Part shown: positions 7,342 through 17,163 of the stretch, in pieces
Position numbering within the stretch: the stretch's first letter is position 1
How the letters are laid out: each line of letters opens with the position of its first letter
Assembly: GCA_903934925.1 (NCBI GenBank)
Contig: CAIZPS010000001.1
Coordinates: 1 to 37,537, forward strand
DNA: 37,537 bases
Source of the DNA: an uncultured bacterium
Lineage (GTDB): Bacteria; Actinomycetota; Actinomycetes; S36-B12
Direction of reading: 5' to 3'
Notes under the pieces: generated by a model
Told to the model about the DNA's origin: nothing
Seen by the model: the letters and a program-made list of their open reading frames with translations, nothing else
Database searches by the model: none
Position numbers and translations under genes: made by a program

Positions 7342-10300
7342 GTGCATCTGAAGAGCCTGACTCTCAAGGGCTTCAAGTCCTTCGCGTCCTCGACCACGCT
7401 CTCCTTCGAGCCGGGCGTCACCTGCGTGGTCGGCCCGAACGGATCAGGCAAGTCGAACGTGGTGGATGCACTGTCGTGGGTCATGGGCGAACAGGGTGCC
7501 AAGTCGCTTCGTGGCGGCAAGATGGAGGACGTCATCTTCTCCGGGACCTCGGGGCGTGCGCCCCTGGGTCGGGCCGAGGTCTCGCTCACCATCGACAACA
7601 GCGACGGCGCGCTGCCGATCGACTACACCGAGGTCACCATTGCGCGGACGCTCTTTCGAAACGGAGGCTCGGAGTACTCCATCAACGGTGAGCCTTGCCG
7701 TCTGCTCGACGTTCAGGAACTCCTGAGCGACTCGGGCATCGGTCGTGAGATGCATGTCATCGTGGGCCAGAACCGGCTCACTTCGATCCTGGAAGCCACG
7801 CCCGAGGACCGCAGGCACATCATCGAAGAGGCCGCCGGGGTACTCAAGCACCGCAAGCGCAAGGAGAAGGCGCTGCGGAAGCTGGAGGCCATGGAGGCGA
7901 ATCTCCTGCGCCTGCAGGATCTCACCACCGAGCTCCGGCGGCAGTTGAAGCCGCTGGGGCGTCAGGCAGAGGTGGCCCGACGCGCGGTTGTCATCCAGTC
8001 CGAGGTGCGCGATGCGCGGCTGCGCCTCCACGCCGACGATCTCGTCGCTCTGAGGGTCGCGCTTGAGGCCGAGGTTGCTGACGAGACCGCATTGCGGGCG
8101 CGTCAAGACGAGGTCGACGCGCAGTTGGCCGATCTCCAGGACCGCCAGACGCTGGCCGAGGCCGAGGCGCAGGCTGATGCGCCGCGCATAGCAGCGATCC
8201 AGGAGACGTGGTTCTCGCTCAACGGTCTCCGCGAGCGGTTCCACGGATTGACCCAGGTTGCGGTCGAGCGGGTCCGGCACCTGCAGCCCGAGCCCGAAGA
8301 GGACGAGAACGGCCGCGACCCGGACCAGATCGACGCCGAGGCGCGAGCCTTGCGGGCCGAGGAGTTCGAACTCGGGCGGCTCGTGGAGTCCTCGCGCGAG
8401 CAGCTGTCGCACGCCGAGACCTCGCGGATCGCGGCGGAGTCCGCAGCTGCGGCGGAGGAGAAGCGCGTGGCTCAGGTTGAGCGTGCCGCCGCTGACCGGC
8501 GCGAGGGCCTGGCCCGACTCACCGGACAGGTGAATGCCGCCAAATCGCGAATGGATGCGCGCACGGCAGAGATTGATCGCCTGGCCCGTCAGATCGCCGA
8601 GGCCCGCGAGAGGGGGGAGTCGGCGCAGCAGGAGTTCACCAGGATCGAGATGGATGCTGCGGGACTCGACGCCGGCGAGGTCGATCTTGATCGCGAGCAC
8701 GAAAGGGCCGAGGCGTCGCTTGTTGAGGCGGATGCCGAGGTCGAGCGTCTCCGCGGTGAGGAGGCAGCCGCAGAGCGCCGGCGCGCCGCCTTGGCCGCAC
8801 GCCGTGAGGCTCTCGAGATCGGTCTGGAGCGCAAGGACGCCGGGGCTCGGCTGACCGGCGCGGATCAGCCCGTGGGCGGGGTTCTCGGAACCCTGGCCTC
8901 TTTGCTGCACGTGGAGACCGGAGCCCAGATTCCGGTCGCGGCGGCGCTCGGTGACATCGCTGACGCAGTGGTGGTGACGGGACTCGACGCTGCCATGAGC
9001 GCGGTCGTCCTGCTCAAGGACGAGGATGCCGGGCGAGCGGCGATCGTGCTGGCGGATTCAGGGGAAGTGCGGTCGCCACGGCCCCCCGTGCGCGAGGCCG
9101 GCCGTCCTGTCAGCGAACTCGTTCGATGCGAGCCGACGGTCCGGTCAGTCGTCGATCAACTGCTCGAGCGTTGGATGCTGGTGGGTGACCTTCGCGAGGC
9201 TGCTCAGCTCGCCGCCCACCATCCGGGCCTGTCCTTCGTCACTCCCGAGGGTGATGTTCTGGCCAGCGGCGTCGTGCATGGCGGCTCCACGAGCACGCCG
9301 AGCCGCCTTGAGGCGCAGGTGGCCTACGACGAGACGGTCGCCGACCTGGAGTCCGTCACGGCGACCCTCGAGCGGTTGCGGTTCGCGCTCGCGTCCGCCA
9401 AGGAGCGCCAGTCCCAGGCCGTGCAGCGCGTGGAGGCGACGCTGTCGCGACTGCACGAATCCGATGCCCGAATGGCGGCGGTCGCCGAACAGCTGGGCCA
9501 GCTGGGACAGGTGGCTCGGGCTGCACTGGCCGAGGCCGAGCGGCTGAGCGCTGCTCATGCGGCCGCAGAGGTGGCCCGCACTGCTGACCGCGAGCAGCAC
9601 GACCAACTGGTCGCCCGACTCGCAGCGGCCAGCAGCGAGGAGCCGCTCGATGGCGGCGCTGATGCCCGTGAGCACCTGAACTCGGTCGCGTCGGCGGCCC
9701 GACGGCATGAGGTCGATGCGCGGCTCGCCCTGCGCACGGCCGAGGAGCGGGTTGCGGCCGTTGGTGCGCGCGCCCAGCAACTTGAACGAGCAGCGGAGGG
9801 AGAGCGACAGGCCCGTGCCGCCGCCCTTGAGCGGCGGGAGCGGCGCGCACGTGAGCTCGTGGTGGCGCAGGCTGTTCTGGACGCTGCCCGAATGGTGTCG
9901 TCCCGGATCGACTCGTCGGTGGCGATCGCCGGCCGGGAGCGCGCATCGCTCGATCGGGCGGTCAAGACCCGTGACGCACTTCTCGCCACCCTCCGTGCTC
10001 AGTTGCGGGAGCTTGCGTCCGAGGCCGATCGGTTGAAGGACTCCGTCCACCGCGACGAGGTGGCACGGGCCGAGCAGCGCCTGCGGATCGAGCAGCTCGA
10101 GGATCGCGTCCTTGAGGACTTCGGTATCGAGTCCGAGGTGCTGGTCGCCGAGTACGGCCCGGACCAACTGGTTCCGCCGACGCCGCCCGCGCCCGGTGAC
10201 GAGTCCGAAGCGGAGGAGGAGAAGGCTCCCTATCCCTTCGTGCGCACGGAGCAGGAGAAGCGACTCAAGGCCGCCGAGCGCGACCTCGCCCTGCTGGGGA

Positions 10301-10902
10301 GGGTGAACCCCCTTGCCCTGGAGGAGTTCACGGCGATGGAGGAACGGCATCGGTTCCTCAGCGAGCAGCTCGACGACCTCAAGCGCACGCGCGATGACCT
10401 CCTGGCAATCGTCAAGGAAGTCGACGAGCGGGTGCAACAGGTGTTCGCGGAGGCCTATGCGGAGGTCGAGAGGGAGTTCGAAGGGGTGTTCGCCCGACTG
10501 TTCCCGGGCGGCGAGGGCCGTCTGGTGCTGACGGATCCGGCCGACATGCTCAACACGGGTGTCGACGTCGAGGCTCGCCCGCCTGGCAAGAAGGTCAAGC
10601 GCCTGTCGCTGCTGTCAGGAGGCGAGCGATCATTGACGGCCGTCGCGTTCCTCGTGGCGCTGTTCAAGGCACGACCGAGCCCGTTCTACGTGCTCGATGA
10701 GGTCGAGGCTGCCCTCGATGATGTCAATCTCGGTCGACTTATCGACATCATCGCCGAACTGCAGTCGACGTCACAGTTGATCGTCATCACGCATCAGAAG
10801 CGCACCATGGAGATCGCGGACGCGCTATACGGGGTCTCCATGCGTGGGGACGGGGTGTCACAGGTCATCGGCCAGCGTCTGCGCGAGGCGGTCAGCGCCT
10901 GA
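7342..10902 (+). CDS. smc: Chromosome segregation protein SMC
   Basis: SMC is the ATPase of the condensin complex that loops and organises the chromosome with ScpA and ScpB. The protein of 1186 residues has the family's full architecture: N-terminal MHLKSLTLKGFKSFAS with Walker A GPNGSGKS near residue 33, a long Glu/Arg/Ala coiled coil, a hinge around residues 510-660 (GGVLGTLASLLHVETG ... FVTPEGDVLASG), the returning coiled coil, then the ABC signature LSGGERSLTA near residue 1090 and Walker B YVLDEVEAALDD near 1114. GTG start. The stop overlaps by 11 bases the end of the convergent YhhN gene, so transcripts of the two must collide or end within each other. Confidence 0.97.
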   Translation: MHLKSLTLKGFKSFASSTTLSFEPGVTCVVGPNGSGKSNVVDALSWVMGEQGAKSLRGGKMEDVIFSGTSGRAPLGRAEVSLTIDNSDGALPIDYTEVTIARTLFRNGGSEYSINGEPCRLLDVQELLSDSGIGREMHVIVGQNRLTSILEATPEDRRHIIEEAAGVLKHRKRKEKALRKLEAMEANLLRLQDLTTELRRQLKPLGRQAEVARRAVVIQSEVRDARLRLHADDLVALRVALEAEVADETALRARQDEVDAQLADLQDRQTLAEAEAQADAPRIAAIQETWFSLNGLRERFHGLTQVAVERVRHLQPEPEEDENGRDPDQIDAEARALRAEEFELGRLVESSREQLSHAETSRIAAESAAAAEEKRVAQVERAAADRREGLARLTGQVNAAKSRMDARTAEIDRLARQIAEARERGESAQQEFTRIEMDAAGLDAGEVDLDREHERAEASLVEADAEVERLRGEEAAAERRRAALAARREALEIGLERKDAGARLTGADQPVGGVLGTLASLLHVETGAQIPVAAALGDIADAVVVTGLDAAMSAVVLLKDEDAGRAAIVLADSGEVRSPRPPVREAGRPVSELVRCEPTVRSVVDQLLERWMLVGDLREAAQLAAHHPGLSFVTPEGDVLASGVVHGGSTSTPSRLEAQVAYDETVADLESVTATLERLRFALASAKERQSQAVQRVEATLSRLHESDARMAAVAEQLGQLGQVARAALAEAERLSAAHAAAEVARTADREQHDQLVARLAAASSEEPLDGGADAREHLNSVASAARRHEVDARLALRTAEERVAAVGARAQQLERAAEGERQARAAALERRERRARELVVAQAVLDAARMVSSRIDSSVAIAGRERASLDRAVKTRDALLATLRAQLRELASEADRLKDSVHRDEVARAEQRLRIEQLEDRVLEDFGIESEVLVAEYGPDQLVPPTPPAPGDESEAEEEKAPYPFVRTEQEKRLKAAERDLALLGRVNPLALEEFTAMEERHRFLSEQLDDLKRTRDDLLAIVKEVDERVQQVFAEAYAEVEREFEGVFARLFPGGEGRLVLTDPADMLNTGVDVEARPPGKKVKRLSLLSGGERSLTAVAFLVALFKARPSPFYVLDEVEAALDDVNLGRLIDIIAELQSTSQLIVITHQKRTMEIADALYGVSMRGDGVSQVIGQRLREAVSA

Positions 10903-11644
10903 CCTCTGCCAGTTCGCTACGGGCCTGAGCGACGTCGCGCACGCCTGTCATCAGTCCTAGCGCGATGAGACCTTGTGCGGTGACGTAGGTGAGCATCACC
11001 AGTGAGTCGGTTGCGCGCGACTCGGCAAGGGACCCGAGTGCGGTGAGCGCGATCAGCGAATCGGAGGCGATGAAGGCCACGGAGCCGCCGAACGTGACCC
11101 AGGCCGCCTTGGCCGGCATTCGGTCGACGAGATTCAAGGCGCAGACAGACATCGCCAGCAGCGCGCAGCCGTAGGCCAGGATGGGCACTCGGAAGACGCC
11201 CGCCGTCGGCCACAGCATCCAGGTCAGCGCGATGAGGTAGGCGATGAAGGGCAGCGCGAGCGCTCGATGCTGCGCCACGAGTCCGTGCACCGGTCCGCGC
11301 GGAGGAATGACGATTCCACGGCGAATTCGCAGACCGGGCACCCGGCTGAAGGCGACGGCGTAGGTCACCTGGGTGACGAGGAAGGCGCCGATGCCGACGG
11401 CGAACAGCAGTTCTCCGTCCCCGAGGAGCAGTAGGTCGCCGATCCACGAGAACGTCATCCCGACGAGCAGCAGGAGCAGGGGTGCGGACAGAGCGCGACG
11501 TCCCTCGACGAGCAGCCAGGCGATCAGCAGCGGCATGAGCAGGGGCTTGGTCAGCTGCTCAGCCGAGATATTGGCCGTTGCCACCGCGATCACGTTGACG
11601 AGGCCGAGGAGCACGTAGGCGGACATCAGTGAACGGGCGGCCAT
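10892..11644 (-). CDS. YhhN family integral membrane protein (lysoplasmalogenase-like)
   Basis: This hydrophobic protein of about 250 residues has some eight membrane helices and matches the YhhN/TMEM86 family in pattern, e.g. WIGDLLLLGDGELLFAVGIGAFLVTQVTYAVAF (helices 3-4) and FIASDSLIALTAL. TMEM86 members hydrolyse the vinyl-ether bond of lysoplasmalogens; bacterial members are mostly uncharacterised, and the substrate here is unknown. The two conserved acidic sites of the family (GD in the third helix, SDS near helix seven) are present. The ORF track's longer N-terminus is Arg/Pro-rich and unlikely. Of three nearby ATGs (11653, 11644, 11626), 11644 has AGGAT nine bases upstream and mirrors the ftsY start. 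The gene interrupts smc-ftsY on the opposite strand. Confidence 0.8.
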   Translation of the reverse strand: MAARSLMSAYVLLGLVNVIAVATANISAEQLTKPLLMPLLIAWLLVEGRRALSAPLLLLLVGMTFSWIGDLLLLGDGELLFAVGIGAFLVTQVTYAVAFSRVPGLRIRRGIVIPPRGPVHGLVAQHRALALPFIAYLIALTWMLWPTAGVFRVPILAYGCALLAMSVCALNLVDRMPAKAAWVTFGGSVAFIASDSLIALTALGSLAESRATDSLVMLTYVTAQGLIALGLMTGVRDVAQARSELAEVRR

Positions 11645-11692
11645 GCGGGCCATCCTGCCGCGTCCGACCCCGTGGAAGGATGACCAGCATGG
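11641..11692. repeat. Imperfect inverted repeat carrying both divergent start regions
   Basis: The arms 11641-11659 and 11674-11692 match at 16 of 19 positions as inverted copies, separated by 14 bases. Each arm contains the AGGAT(G) upstream of a gene and ends in that gene's ATG plus GG: the left arm is the YhhN start read on the - strand, the right arm the ftsY start on the + strand. The AGGAT in each arm could serve as Shine-Dalgarno or as a -10 (AAGGAT and CAGGAT, seven bases before the ATG). Confidence 0.7.
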
Positions 11693-12948
11693 ATTCCGCA
11701 GCGCTCTACGTCGTCCTGGCTGTCGTGGTCGTCCTCGTACTCCTGGGGATCGGGGTCGCTCTCCTGCGACGTGGGCGCGGGGCACCCGCTGCGCCCAGGC
11801 CCCGCCCCGGTATCGACTACGCGCCTGGGGTCGGTGACGACGACAGTGTGCCTCGGGACACGCGGCGACGCTCGGTCGATGTGGTCGAGGTCGGCGATGC
11901 CCTGGGTGTTCCGGTCGACAGGGCGGCCGCGATCGTGGACGAGGCGACCGCTGAAACCGCCACGGACGTCACCGAGGAGCCCCAGTTCGAAGATCTCGAG
12001 GGTCTGCTCGAGGTGGAGGTGCCCGAACCTGCGGTGGGGCGCATGCAGCGCCTGCGGGCCCGCCTCGCCCGCTCCCAGAACGTGGTGGGACGCGGTCTGC
12101 TGACACTGCTCAGCCGTGACACGCTGGACGAGGCGACGTGGGACGAGGTGGAGGAGATCCTCCTGACCGCCGATCTCGGCGTTACCCCGACCATGGAGCT
12201 GATGGACCGGCTGCGCTCGCGGGTGCGCGTCGAGGGCTCCGCAGACCCGGCTCGTGTCCAGCAGATCCTGCGCGAGGAGCTCCTCGCTCTGGTCGACCCA
12301 GGTATGGATCGCCGCGTTCGAGCCGAGCGCATGGTGGACCGACCCGGGGTGGTGCTCGTGGTGGGCGTCAACGGCACGGGCAAGACGACCACCACGGGCA
12401 AGCTGGCCCGACTTGCGGTTGCGTCAGGCCAGACAGTCGTCCTCGGCGCCGCCGACACCTTCCGAGCCGCGGCGGCCGATCAGTTGCAGACCTGGGGCGA
12501 CCGCGTAGGCGCGGCGGTGGTGCGCGGGCCGGAGGGGGGCGATCCGGCAGCGGTGGCTTTCGATGCCGTCTCCACGGCTGCCGCCGCCGAGGTCGACACC
12601 GTCATCATCGACACCGCGGGTCGTCTCCACACCAAGACCGGTCTCATGGACGAACTCGGCAAAGTCAAGCGGGTGGTCGAGAAGCAGTCGCCAATCGATG
12701 AGGTGCTCCTCGTGCTCGACGCCACGACCGGACAGAACGGCCTGGTCCAGGCTCGGGTCTTCGCCGAGGTGGTCGATGTCACGGGCATCGTCCTGACCAA
12801 GCTCGATGGCACCGCCAAGGGCGGGATCGTGGTCGCGGTTCAGCGCGAGCTCGGCGTGCCCGTGAAGCTGGTCGGCCTGGGGGAGGGCCCTGATGACCTC
12901 GCCCCCTTCGAGCCAGCCGCCTTCGTCGACGCGCTCATCCACGAGTGA
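11689..12948 (+). CDS. ftsY: Signal recognition particle receptor FtsY
   Basis: FtsY is the membrane-bound GTPase that receives ribosome-nascent chain complexes from Ffh. The 419-residue product begins with a membrane helix (ALYVVLAVVVVLVLLGIGVAL), typical of actinobacterial FtsY, followed by an acidic A region, the N domain with its conserved RRALL-type helix region, and the GTPase G domain: GVNGTGKTTTTGK near residue 225, DTFRAAAADQL, DTAGRLHTK near 307, TKLDGTAKGG near 369, and GLGEGPDDLAPF at the end. The ATG at 11689 is preferred over 11680 because GGAAGG is then nine bases away and the short hydrophobic N-terminus follows at once. Its partner ffh lies 4 kb downstream. Confidence 0.95.
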   Translation: MDSAALYVVLAVVVVLVLLGIGVALLRRGRGAPAAPRPRPGIDYAPGVGDDDSVPRDTRRRSVDVVEVGDALGVPVDRAAAIVDEATAETATDVTEEPQFEDLEGLLEVEVPEPAVGRMQRLRARLARSQNVVGRGLLTLLSRDTLDEATWDEVEEILLTADLGVTPTMELMDRLRSRVRVEGSADPARVQQILREELLALVDPGMDRRVRAERMVDRPGVVLVVGVNGTGKTTTTGKLARLAVASGQTVVLGAADTFRAAAADQLQTWGDRVGAAVVRGPEGGDPAAVAFDAVSTAAAAEVDTVIIDTAGRLHTKTGLMDELGKVKRVVEKQSPIDEVLLVLDATTGQNGLVQARVFAEVVDVTGIVLTKLDGTAKGGIVVAVQRELGVPVKLVGLGEGPDDLAPFEPAAFVDALIHE

Positions 12949-12959
12949 GTCGGTTTCGC

Positions 12960-13028
12960 GTAACGGGAAGTTAACGCTGGGCCGGTGTCGGACACGCGCC
13001 GGAAACCTGCGAATCCATCGAGTGAAAC
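12960..13028 (+). promoter_or_regulatory. GlnR-like binding boxes upstream of amtB
   Basis: The actinobacterial nitrogen regulator GlnR recognises GTNAC-n6-GAAAC units in tandem. Here GACAC (12991) -n6- GAAAC (13002) -n6- ATCCA (13013) -n6- GAAAC (13024) keeps the exact 11-base period, with both GAAAC elements perfect. Further upstream GTAAC (12960) -n6- TTAAC (12971) has the same spacing. The position, 58-130 bases before the amtB start, is where activating GlnR sites are found. One half-site is poor, and no glnR gene is in the window, so this is a pattern match only. Confidence 0.5.
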
Positions 13029-13085
13029 CTCCCGCGTGGAGTGTCTGCCCCGCGAGGTGACAACGCCTCTGGAGGGAGAACTCGC

Positions 13086-14734
<1,649 letters not shown>

Positions 14735-14746
14735 GAGGCGGACGAC

Positions 14747-17068
14747 ATGGAACCGCGGGAGTTCTCCTCCGTGCGGAACGAGGTGGCACGTCGCCCCGGG
14801 CTGGATGGCCCGGGGCGACGTGCTGCGCTCACCGAGCTCACCGACGGGTGGCTGGTTGAGCTCTTTCAGCGTGCTCTTTCGTCCACCGCACAGTCCATGT
14901 GCCTGGTGGCGGTGGGTGGGTACGGTCGCCGGGAGCTCACGCTCGGCAGCGACCTCGATCTGGTGCTCCTGCACAGCGGTTCAGGTGCTGTGGCCGCTCA
15001 GGTGGCGGACCTGCTCTGGTACCCCATCTGGGATTCAGGTGTTGCGCTGGATCACAGTGTCCGAACCACCGACGAGGCCAGGAGTGTCGCTGCCGAGGAT
15101 GTTCGCGCACTGCTGGGCATGCTTGATCTGCGGGTCATCGCCGGCGATGCGGATCTCGCTGCGCGGGTCAGTGCCGACGTGCTCGCCGACTGGCGCGCGT
15201 CAGCTGAGCGGCGGCTGCCCGAACTGCACACCATGGTGTCGGACAGGCGCGCCCGCTTCGGCGAGGTCGGCCAGATGGTCGAGCCGAACCTGAAGGAGTC
15301 CTACGGCGGTCTGCGCGATGCGACTGTCCTCGCTGGCATCAGTGCCTCATGGATCACGGATGTGCCGCACACGGGGTGGGAGGAGAGCGTCGGCTTTCTG
15401 CTCGATGTGCGCGAGAGCCTGCATCGCCTGACGGGCTCCTCGGGAGATGTCCTGCTGATGCAGGAGCAGGCCGCGGTAGCCCAGGACCTCGTCGGCGTCG
15501 ACGATCCGGATGCGCTCCTGCGTGCGGTCTACGACAGCGCTCGAGCCGTCGCCTATGCCTCCGACGTCGCGTGGCACCGCGTCGAGCGCATCGTGGCCGG
15601 CCGCCGTCGTCGATCGATCCGGTCGCTGCGTAGCCGTGGTCCGATCCGCCTGCCGCTGGCCGAGGGCGTCGTGATGCAGGAGGGCGAGGCAGTGCTCGCC
15701 TTGGATGCGCGGCCGGCCGATGATCCGGGGCTCGCGCTTCGCTCGGCGGCCGCCGCGGCACAGGCCGGAGTGCTGCTGTCCCCGCACACGGTCGAGCGCC
15801 TGGCGACGGAGTCCGACCTGCCTCCCGTGCCCTGGACCCGCGAGATGCGGGAGTCCTTCGTGTCGCTGCTCGGCGCCGGGGCCGGACTTCCGGCGGTGTG
15901 GGAGGCCCTCGATCAGGCGGGCCTCGTCAGCAGCTGGCTGCCCGCCTGGCAGGTGGTGCGCTCGGCCCCGCAACGCAATGCCCTGCACCGGCATACCGTC
16001 GACAGGCACCTGGTCGAGGCAGCCGTGCAGGCCGGATCCCTCACACGCAACGTGGACCGCCCTGACCTTCTCCTCGTGGCTGCGCTCCTGCATGACATCG
16101 GCAAGGCTCGTGCCGGGGACCACAGCATCGTCGGCGCTCGGATCGCGGAGGAGCAGTGCGCGGCCATGGGCTTCGGGGCGCAGGACATCGCGGTGGTCGA
16201 GACTCTTGTGCGACTGCACCTTCTGCTCCCCGATACGGCGACGCGACGTGATCTCGACGATCCCACGGTGATCGACGAGGTGGCCCGCGCGGTGGGAACG
16301 GTCGAGGTCCTCGACCTGCTCCATGAGCTGACGATCGCGGACTCGTTGGCCACCGGACCTGCGGTCTGCTCGGAGTGGCGCTTCGGGCTGATCCACGATC
16401 TCGTCACGCGGGTGCGGGGAGCGCTCGACGGTCGCCATCTCCCTGAGCCACCCGGCCTGAGCGAGCACCAGCGAACCGCCCTCGAGCATGAGGGGGTGTG
16501 GGTGCTCATGGAGGTGGAGGAGGAGACCGTTCGCGTGACGGTCGCTGCGCGGGACCACCTGGGACTGCTGGGCACCGTGGCCGGGGTGCTGGCGCTCAAC
16601 CGGCTGCATGTGCTCGGCGCCCGTGTCACGACCGTTGAGGGCAGGGCGGTGCAGGAATGGACAGTGCGCCCCGCATTCGGCGACCCGCCATCGGCCACCC
16701 AGGTGGGCGACGACATCCGCCGTGCCATCGAGGGTACGTACGACGTCGCCGATCGCCTGGCTCGCCGCGAGGCCGACTATGCGGTGGCGCCCCCGCCCGG
16801 CGGCTTCCCCGCCCCGTCCGTCGAGGTCATCGACCAGCCGGGATCCGACACGACCGTTGTCGAGGTGCGTGCGCACGACGTCCCCGGGCTGCTCTTCCGT
16901 CTCGGGCGGGCCGTCGCCGCAGCGGATGTCGACATCGTGGGCGCCAAGGTCGACACGCTTGGGTCGGATGCCGTGGACGTGTTCTTCGTGCGCAGTCCTG
17001 ACGGTGGGCCGCTGGGCCCTGATCGTCGTGCGGCGCTGCGTGTCACGGTCCTCTCCGCGCTGTCCTGA
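14747..17068 (+). CDS. glnD: PII nucleotidyltransferase / uridylyl-removing enzyme GlnD
   Basis: GlnD modifies and demodifies PII in response to glutamine; actinobacterial versions adenylylate GlnK. The 773-residue protein has all domains: nucleotidyltransferase GGYGRRELTLGSDLDLVLLH near residue 58, an HD domain with RHTVDRHLVEAA and LLHDIGKARAGDH near residue 446, and two ACT domains near 595 (RVTVAARDHLGLLGTVAGVL) and 703 (VEVRAHDVPGLLFRLGRAVA). It is somewhat shorter than the enterobacterial enzyme. AGGAGG precedes the ATG. The last codons lie within the first copy of a 37-bp tandem repeat. Confidence 0.96.
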   Translation: MEPREFSSVRNEVARRPGLDGPGRRAALTELTDGWLVELFQRALSSTAQSMCLVAVGGYGRRELTLGSDLDLVLLHSGSGAVAAQVADLLWYPIWDSGVALDHSVRTTDEARSVAAEDVRALLGMLDLRVIAGDADLAARVSADVLADWRASAERRLPELHTMVSDRRARFGEVGQMVEPNLKESYGGLRDATVLAGISASWITDVPHTGWEESVGFLLDVRESLHRLTGSSGDVLLMQEQAAVAQDLVGVDDPDALLRAVYDSARAVAYASDVAWHRVERIVAGRRRRSIRSLRSRGPIRLPLAEGVVMQEGEAVLALDARPADDPGLALRSAAAAAQAGVLLSPHTVERLATESDLPPVPWTREMRESFVSLLGAGAGLPAVWEALDQAGLVSSWLPAWQVVRSAPQRNALHRHTVDRHLVEAAVQAGSLTRNVDRPDLLLVAALLHDIGKARAGDHSIVGARIAEEQCAAMGFGAQDIAVVETLVRLHLLLPDTATRRDLDDPTVIDEVARAVGTVEVLDLLHELTIADSLATGPAVCSEWRFGLIHDLVTRVRGALDGRHLPEPPGLSEHQRTALEHEGVWVLMEVEEETVRVTVAARDHLGLLGTVAGVLALNRLHVLGARVTTVEGRAVQEWTVRPAFGDPPSATQVGDDIRRAIEGTYDVADRLARREADYAVAPPPGGFPAPSVEVIDQPGSDTTVVEVRAHDVPGLLFRLGRAVAAADVDIVGAKVDTLGSDAVDVFFVRSPDGGPLGPDRRAALRVTVLSALS

Positions 17069-17151
17069 CGCGCAGGTTGTCACGGTCCTCTCCGCGCTGC
17101 CCTGGCGCGCAGGTTGTCACGGTCCTCTCCGCGCTGCCCTGACGCGCAGGT
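17041..17151 (+). repeat. Three tandem copies of a 37-bp unit spanning the glnD 3' end
   Basis: Units 17041-17077, 17078-17114 and 17115-17151 are each 37 bases and begin TGTCACGGTCCTCTCCGCGC. Copy 1 differs from copy 3 at one base, and copy 2 differs from copy 3 at one base (G for A in CCTGGCG). Copy 1 contains the last nine glnD codons and the stop; copies 2 and 3 are non-coding duplications. The ffh Shine-Dalgarno AGGTAGGG begins in the last bases of copy 3. There are no spacers, so this is not a CRISPR array. Confidence 0.95.
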
Positions 17152-17163
17152 AGGGTGACGGAC

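Noticed and set aside
15347-17083. 578-residue antisense ORF opposite glnD, and similar long - strand ORFs at 24112-26025, 21344-22834, 7444-8910 and 2312-3688
   Set aside because: Each lies opposite a gene with clear family motifs. Their products are His/Arg/Gly-rich without motifs, the usual shadow of high-GC codon bias.
17041-17151. The 37-bp direct repeats as a CRISPR array
   Set aside because: The units abut with no spacers, and the first copy is part of glnD coding sequence.
17155-17163. GTG at 17155 as the ffh start
   Set aside because: It would put the AGG of the repeat too close, and Ffh proteins begin at the equivalent of 17164.
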